Shown one piece after another: positions 46,701 through 53,766 of a stretch of 64,000 nt of DNA. The DNA is from DASZBX01 sp035943635 (GTDB lineage: Bacteria > Actinomycetota > Actinomycetes > Streptomycetales > Catenulisporaceae). Both the position numbers and the translations under genes were made by a program. The stretch is taken from NCBI GenBank assembly GCA_035943635.1, contig DASZBX010000083.1, positions 11,918 through 75,917 of the forward strand. Reading direction: 5' to 3'. The notes beneath the pieces are model-generated. The model was not told the origin of the DNA and searched no databases. It was given only the letters and a program-made list of their open reading frames with translations. How positions within the stretch are numbered: the first letter of the stretch is position 1; every line of letters begins with the position of its first letter.

Positions 46701-49363
46701 CGCTCGCGCTGGAACGCGTAGGTGGGCAGGTCGATCCGGCGGCCGTCGCCGCCGAAGACCGCGGTCCAGTCCAGCTGCTCACCCGCGGTGTGCAGGGTGG
46801 CCAGCGCGACGGCGAACGTGCGCGGCTCCGGCCGGTCCCGGCGCAGCGCCGAGACCGCGACCACGCGCCGCTGCGGGTCCGGCAGGCTCTCCCGGGCGGT
46901 CGCGGTCAGCACCCCGTCGGGGCCGAGCTCCAGGAAGCGGCCGGCTCCGGACTCGGCCATCGTGCGCACGCCGTCGGCGAAGCGGACCGTCCCGCGCAGC
47001 TGGCGCACCCAGTAGTCCGGCGTGGCGATCTCGTCGCCGGCCAGCATGCCGGTCTCGTTCGAGATGACCGGCAGCGTCGGCGGGCGCAGGTCCAGATCCG
47101 TTGCCACCGCACGGAATTCTTCGAGGACCGGATCCATCAGGGCACTGTGGAACGCGTGGCTCACCACGAGCTGCCGGGTCCGCACGCCGCGGGCGGCGAA
47201 CCGCTCGACCACCGCGAGCACGGCCGGCTCGGTGCCGGAGATCACGACGCTGTCCGGTCCGTTCACCGCGGCGAGGGAGACCTCGTCGCCCAGGAACGGC
47301 AGCAGCTCGGCCTCGGGCGCGTTGACCGCGGCCATGGCGCCGCCGGAGGGCAGCGAGCCCATCAGCCGGCCGCGCGCGGTGACGAGGGTCGCAGCGTCCT
47401 GCAGGGTGAGCACCCCGGCGACGTGCGCGGCGGTCAGCTCCCCGATCGAGTGCCCGGCGAGCACCCGAGGGCGCAGGCCGTAGTGCTCGGCGGTGCGGTA
47501 GAGCGCGGTCTCCAAGGCGAACAGCGCGGGCTGGGTGTACTCGGTGCGGTCGAGCAGCGCGGCGGCGTCCGTGCCCGGCTCGGCCCACATCACCTCGCGC
47601 AGCGGGCGGCCGAGGTGCGGGTCGAGCGCGGCGAGCGTGCGCTCCAGCGCCTCGGCGAAGACCGGTGAGGCCGCGGCCAGTTCGCGCCCGGCGCCGGGTC
47701 GCTGGGCGCCCTGGCCGGTGAACAGGACCGCGGTGGCCCGCGCGGGGGCGCCGGCGGCGGCCGTGCCGCGCACGATCGCGGTCCCGGCCGGGGCGTCGGT
47801 GCCGGCGGCCAGGGCGTCCAGGGCGTCGCGGGCCGCGTCCGGGTCGTCGGCCAGGACCACGGCGCGGTGGCGCAGCGCGGCCCGGGTGGTGGCCAGCGAC
47901 CAGCCGAGGTCGGCCGCGTCGGTGCCGGGACGCCCGGTCAGCCAGGCGGTCAGCCGGCCGGCCTGCCCGGCCAGGGCCTCGCCGGAGGCGGACAGCGGCC
48001 AGAGCACCGGGCTCAGCCGGGCGCCCGGCCTTACCGGGTTCTGATATTCGTTCTCTGTTTCAATGCTCTGCGGCGCCTCGGCGAGCACGACGTGGCAGTT
48101 GGCCCCGCCCATGCCGAACGAACTGACCCCCGCGACCAGCGGCTCCTGCGGGCGCGGCCAGTCGCCGCGGTCGGTCTGCACCCGCAAACCCAGCTCCGCC
48201 AAGGCGATCCGCGGGTTCGGGGTGTGGAAGTGCAGGCTCGGCGGCAGCTCGCGGTGCCGGATCGCCAGGGCGGTCTTGATCAGCCCGACGATGCCGGCCG
48301 CGGCCTCCAGGTGGCCCACGTTCGTCTTGGCCGAGCCGACCGGCAGCGGCTCAGGGCCCTGACCAGTGCCGCGGCCGAACACCTCGGCCAGCGCGGCCGC
48401 CTCGATCGGGTCGCCGACCGGGGTGCCGGTACCGTGCAGCTCCACGTACTGGACCTCGTCCGCGCCGACCCCGGCGTCCTGCTGGGCCCGGCGGATCACC
48501 TCGGCCTGTCCGGCCCGGCCCGGGGTGGTCAGCACCTCGGTCGCCCCGGCGTGGTTGAGCGCGCTGCCGCGGATCACGCAGACCACCCGGTCCCCGTCCG
48601 CCAGCGCGGCGTCCAGCCGCTTGAGCACGATCAGCCCGGCGCCCTCGCCGCGCACGTAGCCGTTCGCGGCGGCGTCGAAGGTGTGGCACCGCCCGTCCGG
48701 GGACAGGCCGCCGAACCGGGCCATGCCCAGCGCGCTGGCCGGGGCCAGGGCCAGGTTCACCCCGCCGGCGATCGCGAGCGCCGACTCGTCCCGGCGCAGG
48801 CTGGCCACGGCCAGGTGCACCGCGGCCAGCGAGGAGGACTGGCCGGTGTCCACGGTCAGGCTCGGGCCGCGCAGGCCCAGCAGGTGCGAGACCCGGTTGG
48901 CGATCACCCCGCGCTGCTGGCCGGCCACAGAGTGCTGAGTCACCATCGCGTCCCGGCCGCGCTGCAGGGCGGCGTAGTCGTCCCAGATCGCGCCGACGAA
49001 CACCCCGGTGCGGCTGTCGGCCAGCCGGCCGGCCGGCCACCCGGCGTCCTCCAGCGCCTCCCAGGCCAGTTCCAGCACCAGCCGCTGCTGCGGATCCACC
49101 GCGGCGGCCTCGCGCGGGGAGATGCCGAAGAAGCCGGCGTCGAACCGGTCCACCCGGTCCAGGAAGCCGCCGCGGCGCACCGTCTCGGCGGTCCGCTCGT
49201 CCAGGCCCCGGTCCCAGCCGTCCGCCCAGCGGCCGGCCGGCAGCCGGCCGACCGCGTCGGAGCCGTCCCGCAGCAGCCCCCAGAACGCGGCCGGATCCGG
49301 CGCCCCGGGCAGGCGGCAGGCCAGTCCGACGACCGCGATCGCGATCTCGCCGTCAGCGCGCAT
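40742..49363 (-). CDS. Modular polyketide synthase PKS1, KSQ loading module and module 1 (2,873 aa)
   Basis: This is the first PKS of the line. It has no N-terminal docking domain and opens directly into a KSQ. Residues: KSQ 5-430 with Gln175 replacing the catalytic Cys (DTGQSSS), His310 and His351; loading AT about 545-885 with GHSIG 637-641 and HAFH 736-739; Ala/Pro-rich linker 893-960; ACP 962-1038 with Ser999; KS1 1059-1485 with Cys1231; AT1 1598-1945 with GHSQG 1691-1695 and YASH 1793-1796; DH1 1965-2245 with His1999 and Asp2166; KR1 2424-2600 with Tyr2572; ACP1 2700-2775 with Ser2746; C-terminal docking ending SDDEMFALIDNELGIA. KSQ domains decarboxylate the loaded malonyl unit, so acetate is the expected starter. 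AGGGAGG lies a few bases before the ATG. It is transcribed divergently from the exporter/extender operon. Confidence 0.97.
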   Translation of the reverse strand: MRADGEIAIAVVGLACRLPGAPDPAAFWGLLRDGSDAVGRLPAGRWADGWDRGLDERTAETVRRGGFLDRVDRFDAGFFGISPREAAAVDPQQRLVLELAWEALEDAGWPAGRLADSRTGVFVGAIWDDYAALQRGRDAMVTQHSVAGQQRGVIANRVSHLLGLRGPSLTVDTGQSSSLAAVHLAVASLRRDESALAIAGGVNLALAPASALGMARFGGLSPDGRCHTFDAAANGYVRGEGAGLIVLKRLDAALADGDRVVCVIRGSALNHAGATEVLTTPGRAGQAEVIRRAQQDAGVGADEVQYVELHGTGTPVGDPIEAAALAEVFGRGTGQGPEPLPVGSAKTNVGHLEAAAGIVGLIKTALAIRHRELPPSLHFHTPNPRIALAELGLRVQTDRGDWPRPQEPLVAGVSSFGMGGANCHVVLAEAPQSIETENEYQNPVRPGARLSPVLWPLSASGEALAGQAGRLTAWLTGRPGTDAADLGWSLATTRAALRHRAVVLADDPDAARDALDALAAGTDAPAGTAIVRGTAAAGAPARATAVLFTGQGAQRPGAGRELAAASPVFAEALERTLAALDPHLGRPLREVMWAEPGTDAAALLDRTEYTQPALFALETALYRTAEHYGLRPRVLAGHSIGELTAAHVAGVLTLQDAATLVTARGRLMGSLPSGGAMAAVNAPEAELLPFLGDEVSLAAVNGPDSVVISGTEPAVLAVVERFAARGVRTRQLVVSHAFHSALMDPVLEEFRAVATDLDLRPPTLPVISNETGMLAGDEIATPDYWVRQLRGTVRFADGVRTMAESGAGRFLELGPDGVLTATARESLPDPQRRVVAVSALRRDRPEPRTFAVALATLHTAGEQLDWTAVFGGDGRRIDLPTYAFQRERHWFAAPDATADAGAPQPVPGAPAASATDAASPQSVPGLAPAAPGSNTASPQPALGAAPTAPAPAAQPQPSAFDDPRALLDLVCTHVAAVLDYAGPGSVDRDLTFKELGFDSLTSVELRDRLAAATGLTLGGGLLFDHPTPTTLAAHLTSLVGGTAAAPGGPVRSGRPAADEPIAIIGMGCRFPGGVGSPEDLWSLVREGHDAIGPFPTDRGWDLAGLFDQNPDTSGTSYVREGGFLPDAAEFDAGFFGISPREALAMDPQQRLLLETSWEACERAGVDPHSLRGSDTGVFVGAMSQEYGPRLYQGAGESDGYLLTGNTASVASGRISYTLGLEGPAVTVDTACSASLVALHWAAAALNRGECSLALAGGVAVMANPGMFAEFSRQSGLAPDGRCKPFAAAADGTAWAEGAGMLLLERLSDAERNGHTVLAVIRGSAVNQDGASNGLTAPNGPSQQRVIRQALANAGLVPADIDAIEAHGTGTRLGDPIEAESLMAVFGPDRDPDRPLYLGSLKSNLGHSQAAAGVGGVIKMVMALRGARLPATLHVDAPTPHAAWAGGGVRLLTEPADWPAAGRPRRAGVSSFGISGTNAHVILEQAPDSGPAAPAETTNDSDLQTSASWVLSARDDRALAAAAARLRDFALARPDLTAADLARALTRTRAVLESRAVVSATDRSGLISGLDLLAQDDEFLAAPAGIAIVRGNVRRRTGTVLVFPGQGSQWTGMALELLEQNPAFCARMDECAQALREYVDWDLAEVLHRAAAEPENSPFEQVDIVQPVLFAVMVSLAAAWEAAGVRPDAVIGHSQGEIAAACVAGALSLRDAARVVALRSRAIRALAGTGGMASVPRPGTEVERSIARWDGSLAVAALNGPAATVVSGDNDALDEFLQQCARGGVDARRIRVDYASHSPNVELIRDDVLAALDGIEPVAPRIPMYSTLTGALLGPDDVLDADYWYRNLRSTVRFEPAVRAMIEAGHGVFVESSAHPVLANSVAEILAETGAPGGAVGSLRRDAGGADRLRASMAAAFVHGAPVDVPAVFGGPGRAGAGVSPADLPTYPFQRQRYWLPAPTGAGTGPAPHPLLDTIVDLAEGGVLAGGRLSTAAYPWLADHAVLGTVLIPGTAFVDLALSTGIRAGFDRLDELTLEAPLVLPEGEAADLQVVIDPPADGHARIGFHSRPAQAGPDAPWTRHAVGLLARAGADQAAAGPAGEHLSGEPLDVDELYHSLSRAGFDYGPAFRGLRAVRSAGQEIHAEVRLPEAGADGADPRRFSLHPAVLDAVLHAAGLDVLIVREESGGCRLPFAWRGVTVHATGAAAVHARITVIGPQEIALELTDEAGLPVASVQSLALRPVSAARLAAAGGGGGSLYHLSWNPLAVGAGAPAGADVDYVRVMSGGAGNGGALTSGPAAAYAATAHALDLLQDRLADEDRAERTLVLVTRGAIATAPGEDVPDLAAAPIWGLVRAAQSEYPGRFVLVDLDEAPESEAALEAAVATGEPQLAIRAGAVRIPVLTRTDAAPAAAPDPATPARALDPDGTVLITGGTGVLAGLFARHLVGTAGARRLLLLSRRGPDAPGALELVTELEELGAEVTIVACDTADRAALAAALAAVPAEHPLTAVIHTAGVLADAAIASLTADRLDSVLRPKLDTALHLHELTADLNLAEFVLFSSVAATLGTAGQANYAAANAFLDALAAHRRAHGLSALSLGWGFWEQRSAMSEHLDQTAMRRMALAGVDPMPSEEGLALFDRARADAPALRLPALLPARLNLALAHDPDRPVAPVLRGLVRPRPRPAGPDGAGAGSASASAAQRIIALPEAERGPAVLALVRAQVAAVLGFGADGEIAVDLPFKELGFDSLTSVELRNRLNTVTGLRLPATAIFDYPTPAALAAFVTPHLAGHDQAAARPAALDLLARLRETLLGADADGAAEPEADRSRITARLEALVTEWNARGGPSAAAQHEPELETISDDEMFALIDNELGIA
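41039..46189 (-). other. PKS module 1: KS-AT(methylmalonyl)-DH-KR-ACP
   Basis: AT1 has GHSQG and VDYASH: methylmalonyl. DH1 keeps ADHAVLGTVLIPG and HPAVLDAVLH. KR1 has AGVLAD, retaining only the last Asp of LDD, with ANYAAAN and no Trp of the A-type, so it is probably B-type. The expected output is a 2-methyl-2-enoyl thioester, that is, a 2-methylbut-2-enoyl end with the acetate starter. Confidence 0.88.
46244..49363 (-). other. PKS loading module: KSQ-AT(malonyl)-ACP
   Basis: The KS-like domain keeps both active-site histidines but has Gln at the nucleophile position, the hallmark of KSQ decarboxylating loading modules. The partner AT carries SHAFHSALM, so it should load malonyl, to be decarboxylated to acetyl. 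The linker between AT and ACP is long and made of Ala/Pro-rich quasi-repeats. A short AT-rich stretch lies in the KS-AT linker (48029-48067). Confidence 0.92.
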
Positions 49364-49647
49364 CGAACCCTCCCTGACCCGGCGGCGCAGCGGCCGCCGA
49401 AACTCGTTTCCAGATCGGACGGTACGCAGTGCGGGGAGATCGCCGGAACCCCTAGCAGTACCCGTTTTCGCCCCTGACCGCAGCTCAGCGCCGCGACGGC
49501 CGTGTTCGGCGGCCCGGCCGCGGCGCCCGGCCCGGCCCGGCCCCGGGTGCCCGGACCGCGGAACTCGGGATCGCTAGGGGTAGGCCGGGTGCGGCCCGGA
49601 CCGGATATTGGGGATCACCCGGACTTACTCGTCAGGAGGTGCGTTCA
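49364..49647. promoter_or_regulatory. Divergent promoter region with two inverted CTAGGGGT boxes
   Basis: This 284-base space separates PKS1 (minus) from the exporter/extender operon (plus) and must hold both promoters. It contains ACCCCTAGC at 49448-49456, which reads GCTAGGGGT towards PKS1, and GCTAGGGGT at 49573-49581 towards the plus-strand genes. Each box lies 22-24 bases upstream of a plausible -10 for its own gene: TACCGT (49424-49419, minus) and GATATT/TATTGG (49604-49611, plus). CTAG is rare in such GC-rich DNA. ACCCCT/AGGGGT elements have, as I recall, been described as targets of LuxR-family pathway activators in Streptomyces PKS clusters. The -10 assignments are tentative. Confidence 0.5.
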
Positions 49648-50589
49648 ATGATCAAGGTACGAAGCCTGACCAAGACGTTCGAGGTCAAGGGGCGGTCGCT
49701 GCCCGCGGTGCGCGGGGTCGATTTCGACGTCGCGGCGGGCGAGATCGTCGGTTTCCTCGGCCCGAACGGCGCCGGCAAGACCACCACGCTGCGGATGCTG
49801 GCCACCCTGCTGCGCCCGACCTCGGGCGAGGCCCTGGTGGCCGGCTGCGACCTGAGCGCGGACCCGGCCGGCGTGCGCCGCCGGATCGGCTACGTCGGCC
49901 AGGAGGGCAGCGCCGGCCCGGACCAGCGCGCCGCGGAAGAAGTCACGATGCAGGCCCGGATCTACGGGATGTCCGCCAAGGACGCCCGGGAGCGCACCGC
50001 GACCCTGCTCGAGGAGTTCGACCTCGGCGACGCCGGGAACCGGCTGGCCGGCACCCTGTCCGGCGGCCAGCGCCGCCGGCTGGACATCGCCATGGGGATC
50101 GTGCACCGCCCCGGGCTCTTGTTCCTGGACGAGCCGTCCACCGGCCTTGACCCGCAGAGCCGGATCAACCTGTGGGAACACATCACGGCCCTGCGGGACG
50201 AGCACGACACCACGGTGTTCCTGACCACCCACTACCTGGACGAGGTCGACGTGCTCTGCGACCGCATCCTGGTCATCGACCACGGCACGATCATCGCCGA
50301 GGGCACCCCGGACCAGCTCAAGCAGCGGGTCTCCGGCGACCTGGTGGTCCTGGTCACCGACGACTCGGAGAGCACCGCGACGATCGCGAAGAAGTCCGAC
50401 GGCGCGAGCGAGACCTCGGTCGACGGCGCGACGGTCTCCTTCCGGGTGCCGCGCGGCGACGAGGTCCTGCCCGGGCTGCTGCGCGAACTGGACCTGGCCG
50501 GGGTCAAGGTCAGCTCGATCCAGTCGCACCGGCCCACCCTCGACGACGTCTTCCTCACCCTGACCGGCCGCAGCCTGCGCGACGCGTAG
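49648..50589 (+). CDS. ABC transporter ATP-binding protein, DrrA type (313 aa)
   Basis: This is the nucleotide-binding subunit of an ABC-2 type exporter, probably for export of or self-protection against the polyketide. Walker A GPNGAGKTT is at 38-46, the signature LSGGQ at 137-141, Walker B LLFLDEP at 157-163, the D-loop follows as STGLD, and the switch His is His195 (TTHYLDE). The C-terminal 90 residues resemble the extra domain of DrrA-like proteins. I chose the ATG at 49648 because AGGAGG (49634-49639) sits 8 bases upstream; an upstream in-frame GTG overlaps that site. It is the first gene of the plus-strand operon, 36 bases before its permease partner. Confidence 0.95.
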   Translation: MIKVRSLTKTFEVKGRSLPAVRGVDFDVAAGEIVGFLGPNGAGKTTTLRMLATLLRPTSGEALVAGCDLSADPAGVRRRIGYVGQEGSAGPDQRAAEEVTMQARIYGMSAKDARERTATLLEEFDLGDAGNRLAGTLSGGQRRRLDIAMGIVHRPGLLFLDEPSTGLDPQSRINLWEHITALRDEHDTTVFLTTHYLDEVDVLCDRILVIDHGTIIAEGTPDQLKQRVSGDLVVLVTDDSESTATIAKKSDGASETSVDGATVSFRVPRGDEVLPGLLRELDLAGVKVSSIQSHRPTLDDVFLTLTGRSLRDA

Positions 50590-50625
50590 GCCGCGGCCGG
50601 CTCCAATCCCCTAGGAGAACTGGCC

Positions 50626-51378
50626 ATGGGCTTTCTACTCGGCACCCGCCTGGTGTTCATGCGTTCGCTGCGGCCACCGCTGCGCAACCCCGTGTCGGTA
50701 CTGGTCGGGATCGCGCTGCCGCTGATCTACCTGGGCCTGTTCGGCCCGTTGCTGCGCGGGATCTCCGGGTCGTCCGGGGCCAGTTCCTGGCAGTGGTTCG
50801 TGCCCGGGATGATGATCCAGCTGACCCTGTTCGGCACCGCCTACGCCGGGTTCTCGCTGCTGCCCGAGCTGCGCTCGGGGGTGATGGCCCGGCTGCGGGT
50901 CTCCCCGATCAGCCGCCCGGCCCTGCTGATCGGCCGGGTGCTCAAGGACGTGGCGATCCTGCTGGTGCAGGCCGTGCTGTTCCTGGGCGTGTCCACCGCG
51001 TTCGGCTTCCGCGCCTCCATCCCCGGCGTGGTGATCTCGCTGCTCCTGGTCACCCTGACCGGGATCGCGATCGGCATCGCGTCCTACACGCTGGCGCTCA
51101 AGGTGCGCCACGAGTACGCCTTCGCCCCCGTGCTCAGCGCGGTCCTGGTGCCGCTGATGCTGCTGTCCGGCGTGCTCCTGCCGATGCAGCTGGGCCCGCG
51201 CTGGCTCTACGACGTGTCCCGCGCCAACCCGCTCTCGCACGTCGTCGACGCCGCCCGCGCGGCGGCCGCCGGCGACTACACCTCGCAGACCGTCCTGGTC
51301 GGCACCGCCATCTCGGCCGGGCTGATCGCGGTGTGCACCGCCTGGGGAATCTGGTCGTTCGCCCACGAACAGTCGTAG
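50626..51378 (+). CDS. ABC-2 type exporter permease, DrrB type (250 aa)
   Basis: This is the membrane subunit that pairs with the preceding ATPase. It has about six hydrophobic segments, beginning VLVGIALPLIYLGLF near residues 25-40 and including the amphipathic start MGFLLGTRLVFMRSL typical of DrrB-like proteins. The late motif LSHVVDAARAAAAGDY also fits the ABC-2 family. The ribosome site AGGAGA precedes the ATG and overlaps the octamer CCCCTAGG (50608-50615). Thirteen bases separate its stop from the next gene, so co-transcription is likely. The substrate is unknown; the cluster's own product is the obvious guess. Confidence 0.93.
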   Translation: MGFLLGTRLVFMRSLRPPLRNPVSVLVGIALPLIYLGLFGPLLRGISGSSGASSWQWFVPGMMIQLTLFGTAYAGFSLLPELRSGVMARLRVSPISRPALLIGRVLKDVAILLVQAVLFLGVSTAFGFRASIPGVVISLLLVTLTGIAIGIASYTLALKVRHEYAFAPVLSAVLVPLMLLSGVLLPMQLGPRWLYDVSRANPLSHVVDAARAAAAGDYTSQTVLVGTAISAGLIAVCTAWGIWSFAHEQS

Positions 51379-51391
51379 GAAGAAGGTTGAC

Positions 51392-52723
51392 ATGGACACA
51401 CTGTCAGAGGCGGTGCTCGCCGGGGCCGGGACGCAGGAGTTGCTCGCCGCTCCGCTGCCGCGCGAGTTCACCGCCGCGCACATCCTCGCCGAGGACGCCG
51501 AGATGTTCGCCGGCGTCGGCGACAAGGATGTGCGCAAATCCATGCGGGTCGGCCCGGTCCCGCTGCCGGAGCTGGCCCCGGACGAGGTCATGGTGGCCGT
51601 GATGGCCAGCTCGATCAACTACAACACGGTCTGGTCGGCGATGTTCGAGCCGGTCTCGACCTTCCGGTTCCTGAAGAACTTCGCCCGCGAGGGCGGCTGG
51701 GCCACCCGGCACGACCAGCCGTACCAGGTGATCGGCTCGGACGGGGCCGGCGTGGTGGTCCGGGTCGGCGCGGCCGTGCGCCGCTGGAAGCCCGGGGACC
51801 ACGTGGTGCTCAGCCCCGCGTACGTGGAGGACCAGGAGCCGGCCAGCCACGCCGACGGCATGCTCGGCGTGGAGCAGCGCGCCTGGGGTTTCGAGACCAA
51901 CTTCGGCGGCCTGGCCACCTACACGGTGGTCCGGTCCAACCAGGTGCTGCCCAAGCCGGCCCACCTGACCTGGGAGGAGGCCGCGTGCAACACCCTGTGC
52001 GCGGGCACCTCCTACCGGATGCTGGTCAGCGACCGCGGCGCCCGGATGAAGCAGGGCGACGTGGTGCTGATCTGGGGCGCCACCGGCGGCCTGGGCTCCT
52101 ACGCGGTGCAGTTCGTCAAGAACGGCGGCGGGATCCCGGTCGGCGTGGTCAGCTCCGCGCACAAGGCCCAGCTGGCCCGGGACCTGGGCTGCGAAGTCGT
52201 GATCAACCGCGAGGACGTGGGCCTGGAGGTCGGCGACGGGCACGACCCGAAGCTGGTCAACGAGGCCGGCAAGCGGCTGGGCGCGGTGATCCGGCGCGAG
52301 GCCGGCGAGGACCCGCACATCGTGTTCGACTACGTCGGCCAGGCCACCTTCGGCATGTCCGTGCTGGTCGCCCGGCGCGGAGGCACCGTGGTCACCTGCG
52401 GTTCGAGCACCGGCTACCAGCACCAGTTCGACAACCGGTACCTGTGGATGAAGCTCAAGCGGATCGTCGGCAGCCACGTGGCCAACCTGCAGGAGATGTG
52501 GGAGTGCAACAAGTTGATCGCCTCCGGCCGGGTCGGGACGGCGCTGACCTCGGTCTACCCGCTGTCCGAAGTGGCCGAGGCGACCCGCCTGGTCCAGCGC
52601 AACGACCACGTCGGCAAGGTCGGGGTGCTGTGCCTGGCGCCGGAACCGGGCCTCGGCGTGACCGACCCGGTGCTGCGCGCCCGGATCGGCCAGGCCCGGA
52701 TCACGCCCCTGGCCACGCCGTGA
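51392..52723 (+). CDS. ccr: Crotonyl-CoA carboxylase/reductase (443 aa)
   Basis: This enzyme reduces a 2-enoyl-CoA with NADPH and carboxylates it to an alkylmalonyl-CoA, the extender unit for PKS modules with unusual ATs. The length and fold match the CCR branch of medium-chain dehydrogenases. The NADPH loop GATGGLG is at 229-235. The four CO2-binding residues known from the Kitasatospora setae enzyme (Asn81, Phe170, Glu171, His365) appear here at a constant offset of three: Asn78, Phe167, Glu168 and His362. This distinguishes it from a plain quinone or enoyl reductase. Its stop overlaps the start of the KASIII gene (GTGA). The context, with KASIII and a 3-hydroxyacyl-CoA dehydrogenase, points to an enoyl-CoA longer or more branched than crotonyl-CoA. 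Which one cannot be read from the sequence. Confidence 0.95.
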   Translation: MDTLSEAVLAGAGTQELLAAPLPREFTAAHILAEDAEMFAGVGDKDVRKSMRVGPVPLPELAPDEVMVAVMASSINYNTVWSAMFEPVSTFRFLKNFAREGGWATRHDQPYQVIGSDGAGVVVRVGAAVRRWKPGDHVVLSPAYVEDQEPASHADGMLGVEQRAWGFETNFGGLATYTVVRSNQVLPKPAHLTWEEAACNTLCAGTSYRMLVSDRGARMKQGDVVLIWGATGGLGSYAVQFVKNGGGIPVGVVSSAHKAQLARDLGCEVVINREDVGLEVGDGHDPKLVNEAGKRLGAVIRREAGEDPHIVFDYVGQATFGMSVLVARRGGTVVTCGSSTGYQHQFDNRYLWMKLKRIVGSHVANLQEMWECNKLIASGRVGTALTSVYPLSEVAEATRLVQRNDHVGKVGVLCLAPEPGLGVTDPVLRARIGQARITPLATP

Positions 52724-53766
52724 CCGGGATCGGGACGAACGCCCCGGCGCCCGCGGTCACCATCCTGGGCACCGGGTCCTACCTGCCGCAGCGGGTGGTC
52801 GGCAACGAGGAGACCGCCCGGCGCACCGGCGCCGAGATGGAGTGGATCGAGCGCAAGACCCAGATCCGGGCCCGGCGCTACGCGGCCGAGGAGGAGGCCA
52901 CCTCGGACCTGGCCGCCCGGGCCGCGGCCCGGGCCCTGGCCAACGCCGGACTGCGGGCCGAGGACATCGACTACCTCCTGGTCACCACCTCGACCCCCGA
53001 CAGCCCGCAACCGCCGACCGCCTGCCTGGTGCAGGACCTGATCGGCGCGCACCGGGCCGCCTGCTTCGACCTGAACGCGGTCTGCAGCGGCTTCGTCTAC
53101 GCCCTCGCGGTCGCCCGCGGCCTGCTCGCGGTCGACCCGGCCGCCAAGGCCCTGGTGATCGCGGCCGACCTGTACTCGCGCAGCCTGGACTTCGACGACA
53201 AGCGCACCGCGGTGCTGCTCGGCGACGGGGCCGGGGCCGCGGTGCTGGCCTCGGCCCCGGCCGCGCGCGGCGGGATCCTGGGCATCGACCTGGTGACCCG
53301 GGGCGAGGCGCACGACCTGATCGAGGTCGTGGCCGGCGGCTCCCGGCTCCCGGCCTCGCACCAGACCGTGGACGACGGCGGCCACTACTTCCGGATGCAG
53401 GGGCGCGCGGTGAGTTCGTTCGTGCTCGACAACGTGCCCGGCGTGATCGACGGCCTGCTCGAGCGCTGCGGGAGCAAGGCCGACGAGGTGGCCCACTTCG
53501 TTCCCCACTCGGCCAACGGCGTGCTGGTGGACCAGCTGGTCGACCGCGCGGGTCTCACCTCCGCGCAGCTGCACCGGACCCTGGAGCGCTACGGCAACAT
53601 CGGCAGCGCCTCGGTCGCGGTCACCCTGGACGAGGCCAACGCGAGCGGCGCCCTGCGGGACGGGGACCTGGTCCTGATCACCGCGTTCGGCGGCGGGATG
53701 GCCGTGGGCGCGTGCCTGGTCGACTGGACCCGGCCGCGCAACCCGCGGATCGGCGGCCGGACATGA
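52720..53766 (+). CDS. FabH-like 3-oxoacyl-ACP/CoA synthase III (348 aa)
   Basis: This condensing enzyme probably joins a short acyl-CoA primer with a malonyl unit, making the 3-oxoacyl precursor of the special extender. The catalytic triad is complete: Cys122 (NAVCSGF), His263 (VPHSANG) and Asn293 (YGNIGSA). The glycine-rich C-terminal motif AFGGGMAVGA is present. The GTG start at 52720 overlaps the ccr stop by four bases; a long open frame runs upstream in this phase, but homology begins at VTILGTGSYLPQR. Its stop overlaps the next gene (ATGA). The same trio of KASIII, hydroxyacyl-CoA dehydrogenase and CCR is known from pathways to isobutylmalonyl-CoA (ansalactam, divergolide). The primer here is not known; isobutyryl- or acetyl-CoA are candidates. 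Confidence 0.93.
   Translation: MTGIGTNAPAPAVTILGTGSYLPQRVVGNEETARRTGAEMEWIERKTQIRARRYAAEEEATSDLAARAAARALANAGLRAEDIDYLLVTTSTPDSPQPPTACLVQDLIGAHRAACFDLNAVCSGFVYALAVARGLLAVDPAAKALVIAADLYSRSLDFDDKRTAVLLGDGAGAAVLASAPAARGGILGIDLVTRGEAHDLIEVVAGGSRLPASHQTVDDGGHYFRMQGRAVSSFVLDNVPGVIDGLLERCGSKADEVAHFVPHSANGVLVDQLVDRAGLTSAQLHRTLERYGNIGSASVAVTLDEANASGALRDGDLVLITAFGGGMAVGACLVDWTRPRNPRIGGRT

Noticed and set aside
48839..48841. The Cys-to-Gln change in the first KS as an inactivating mutation or sequencing error
   Set aside because: It is the defining residue of KSQ loading domains, and the protein lacks an N-terminal docking domain, as expected for a loading module.
51392..52723. Reading the ccr gene as a generic quinone oxidoreductase or enoyl reductase
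   Set aside because: All four CO2-binding residues of CCR are conserved at a constant offset, and the neighbours fit the extender pathway.
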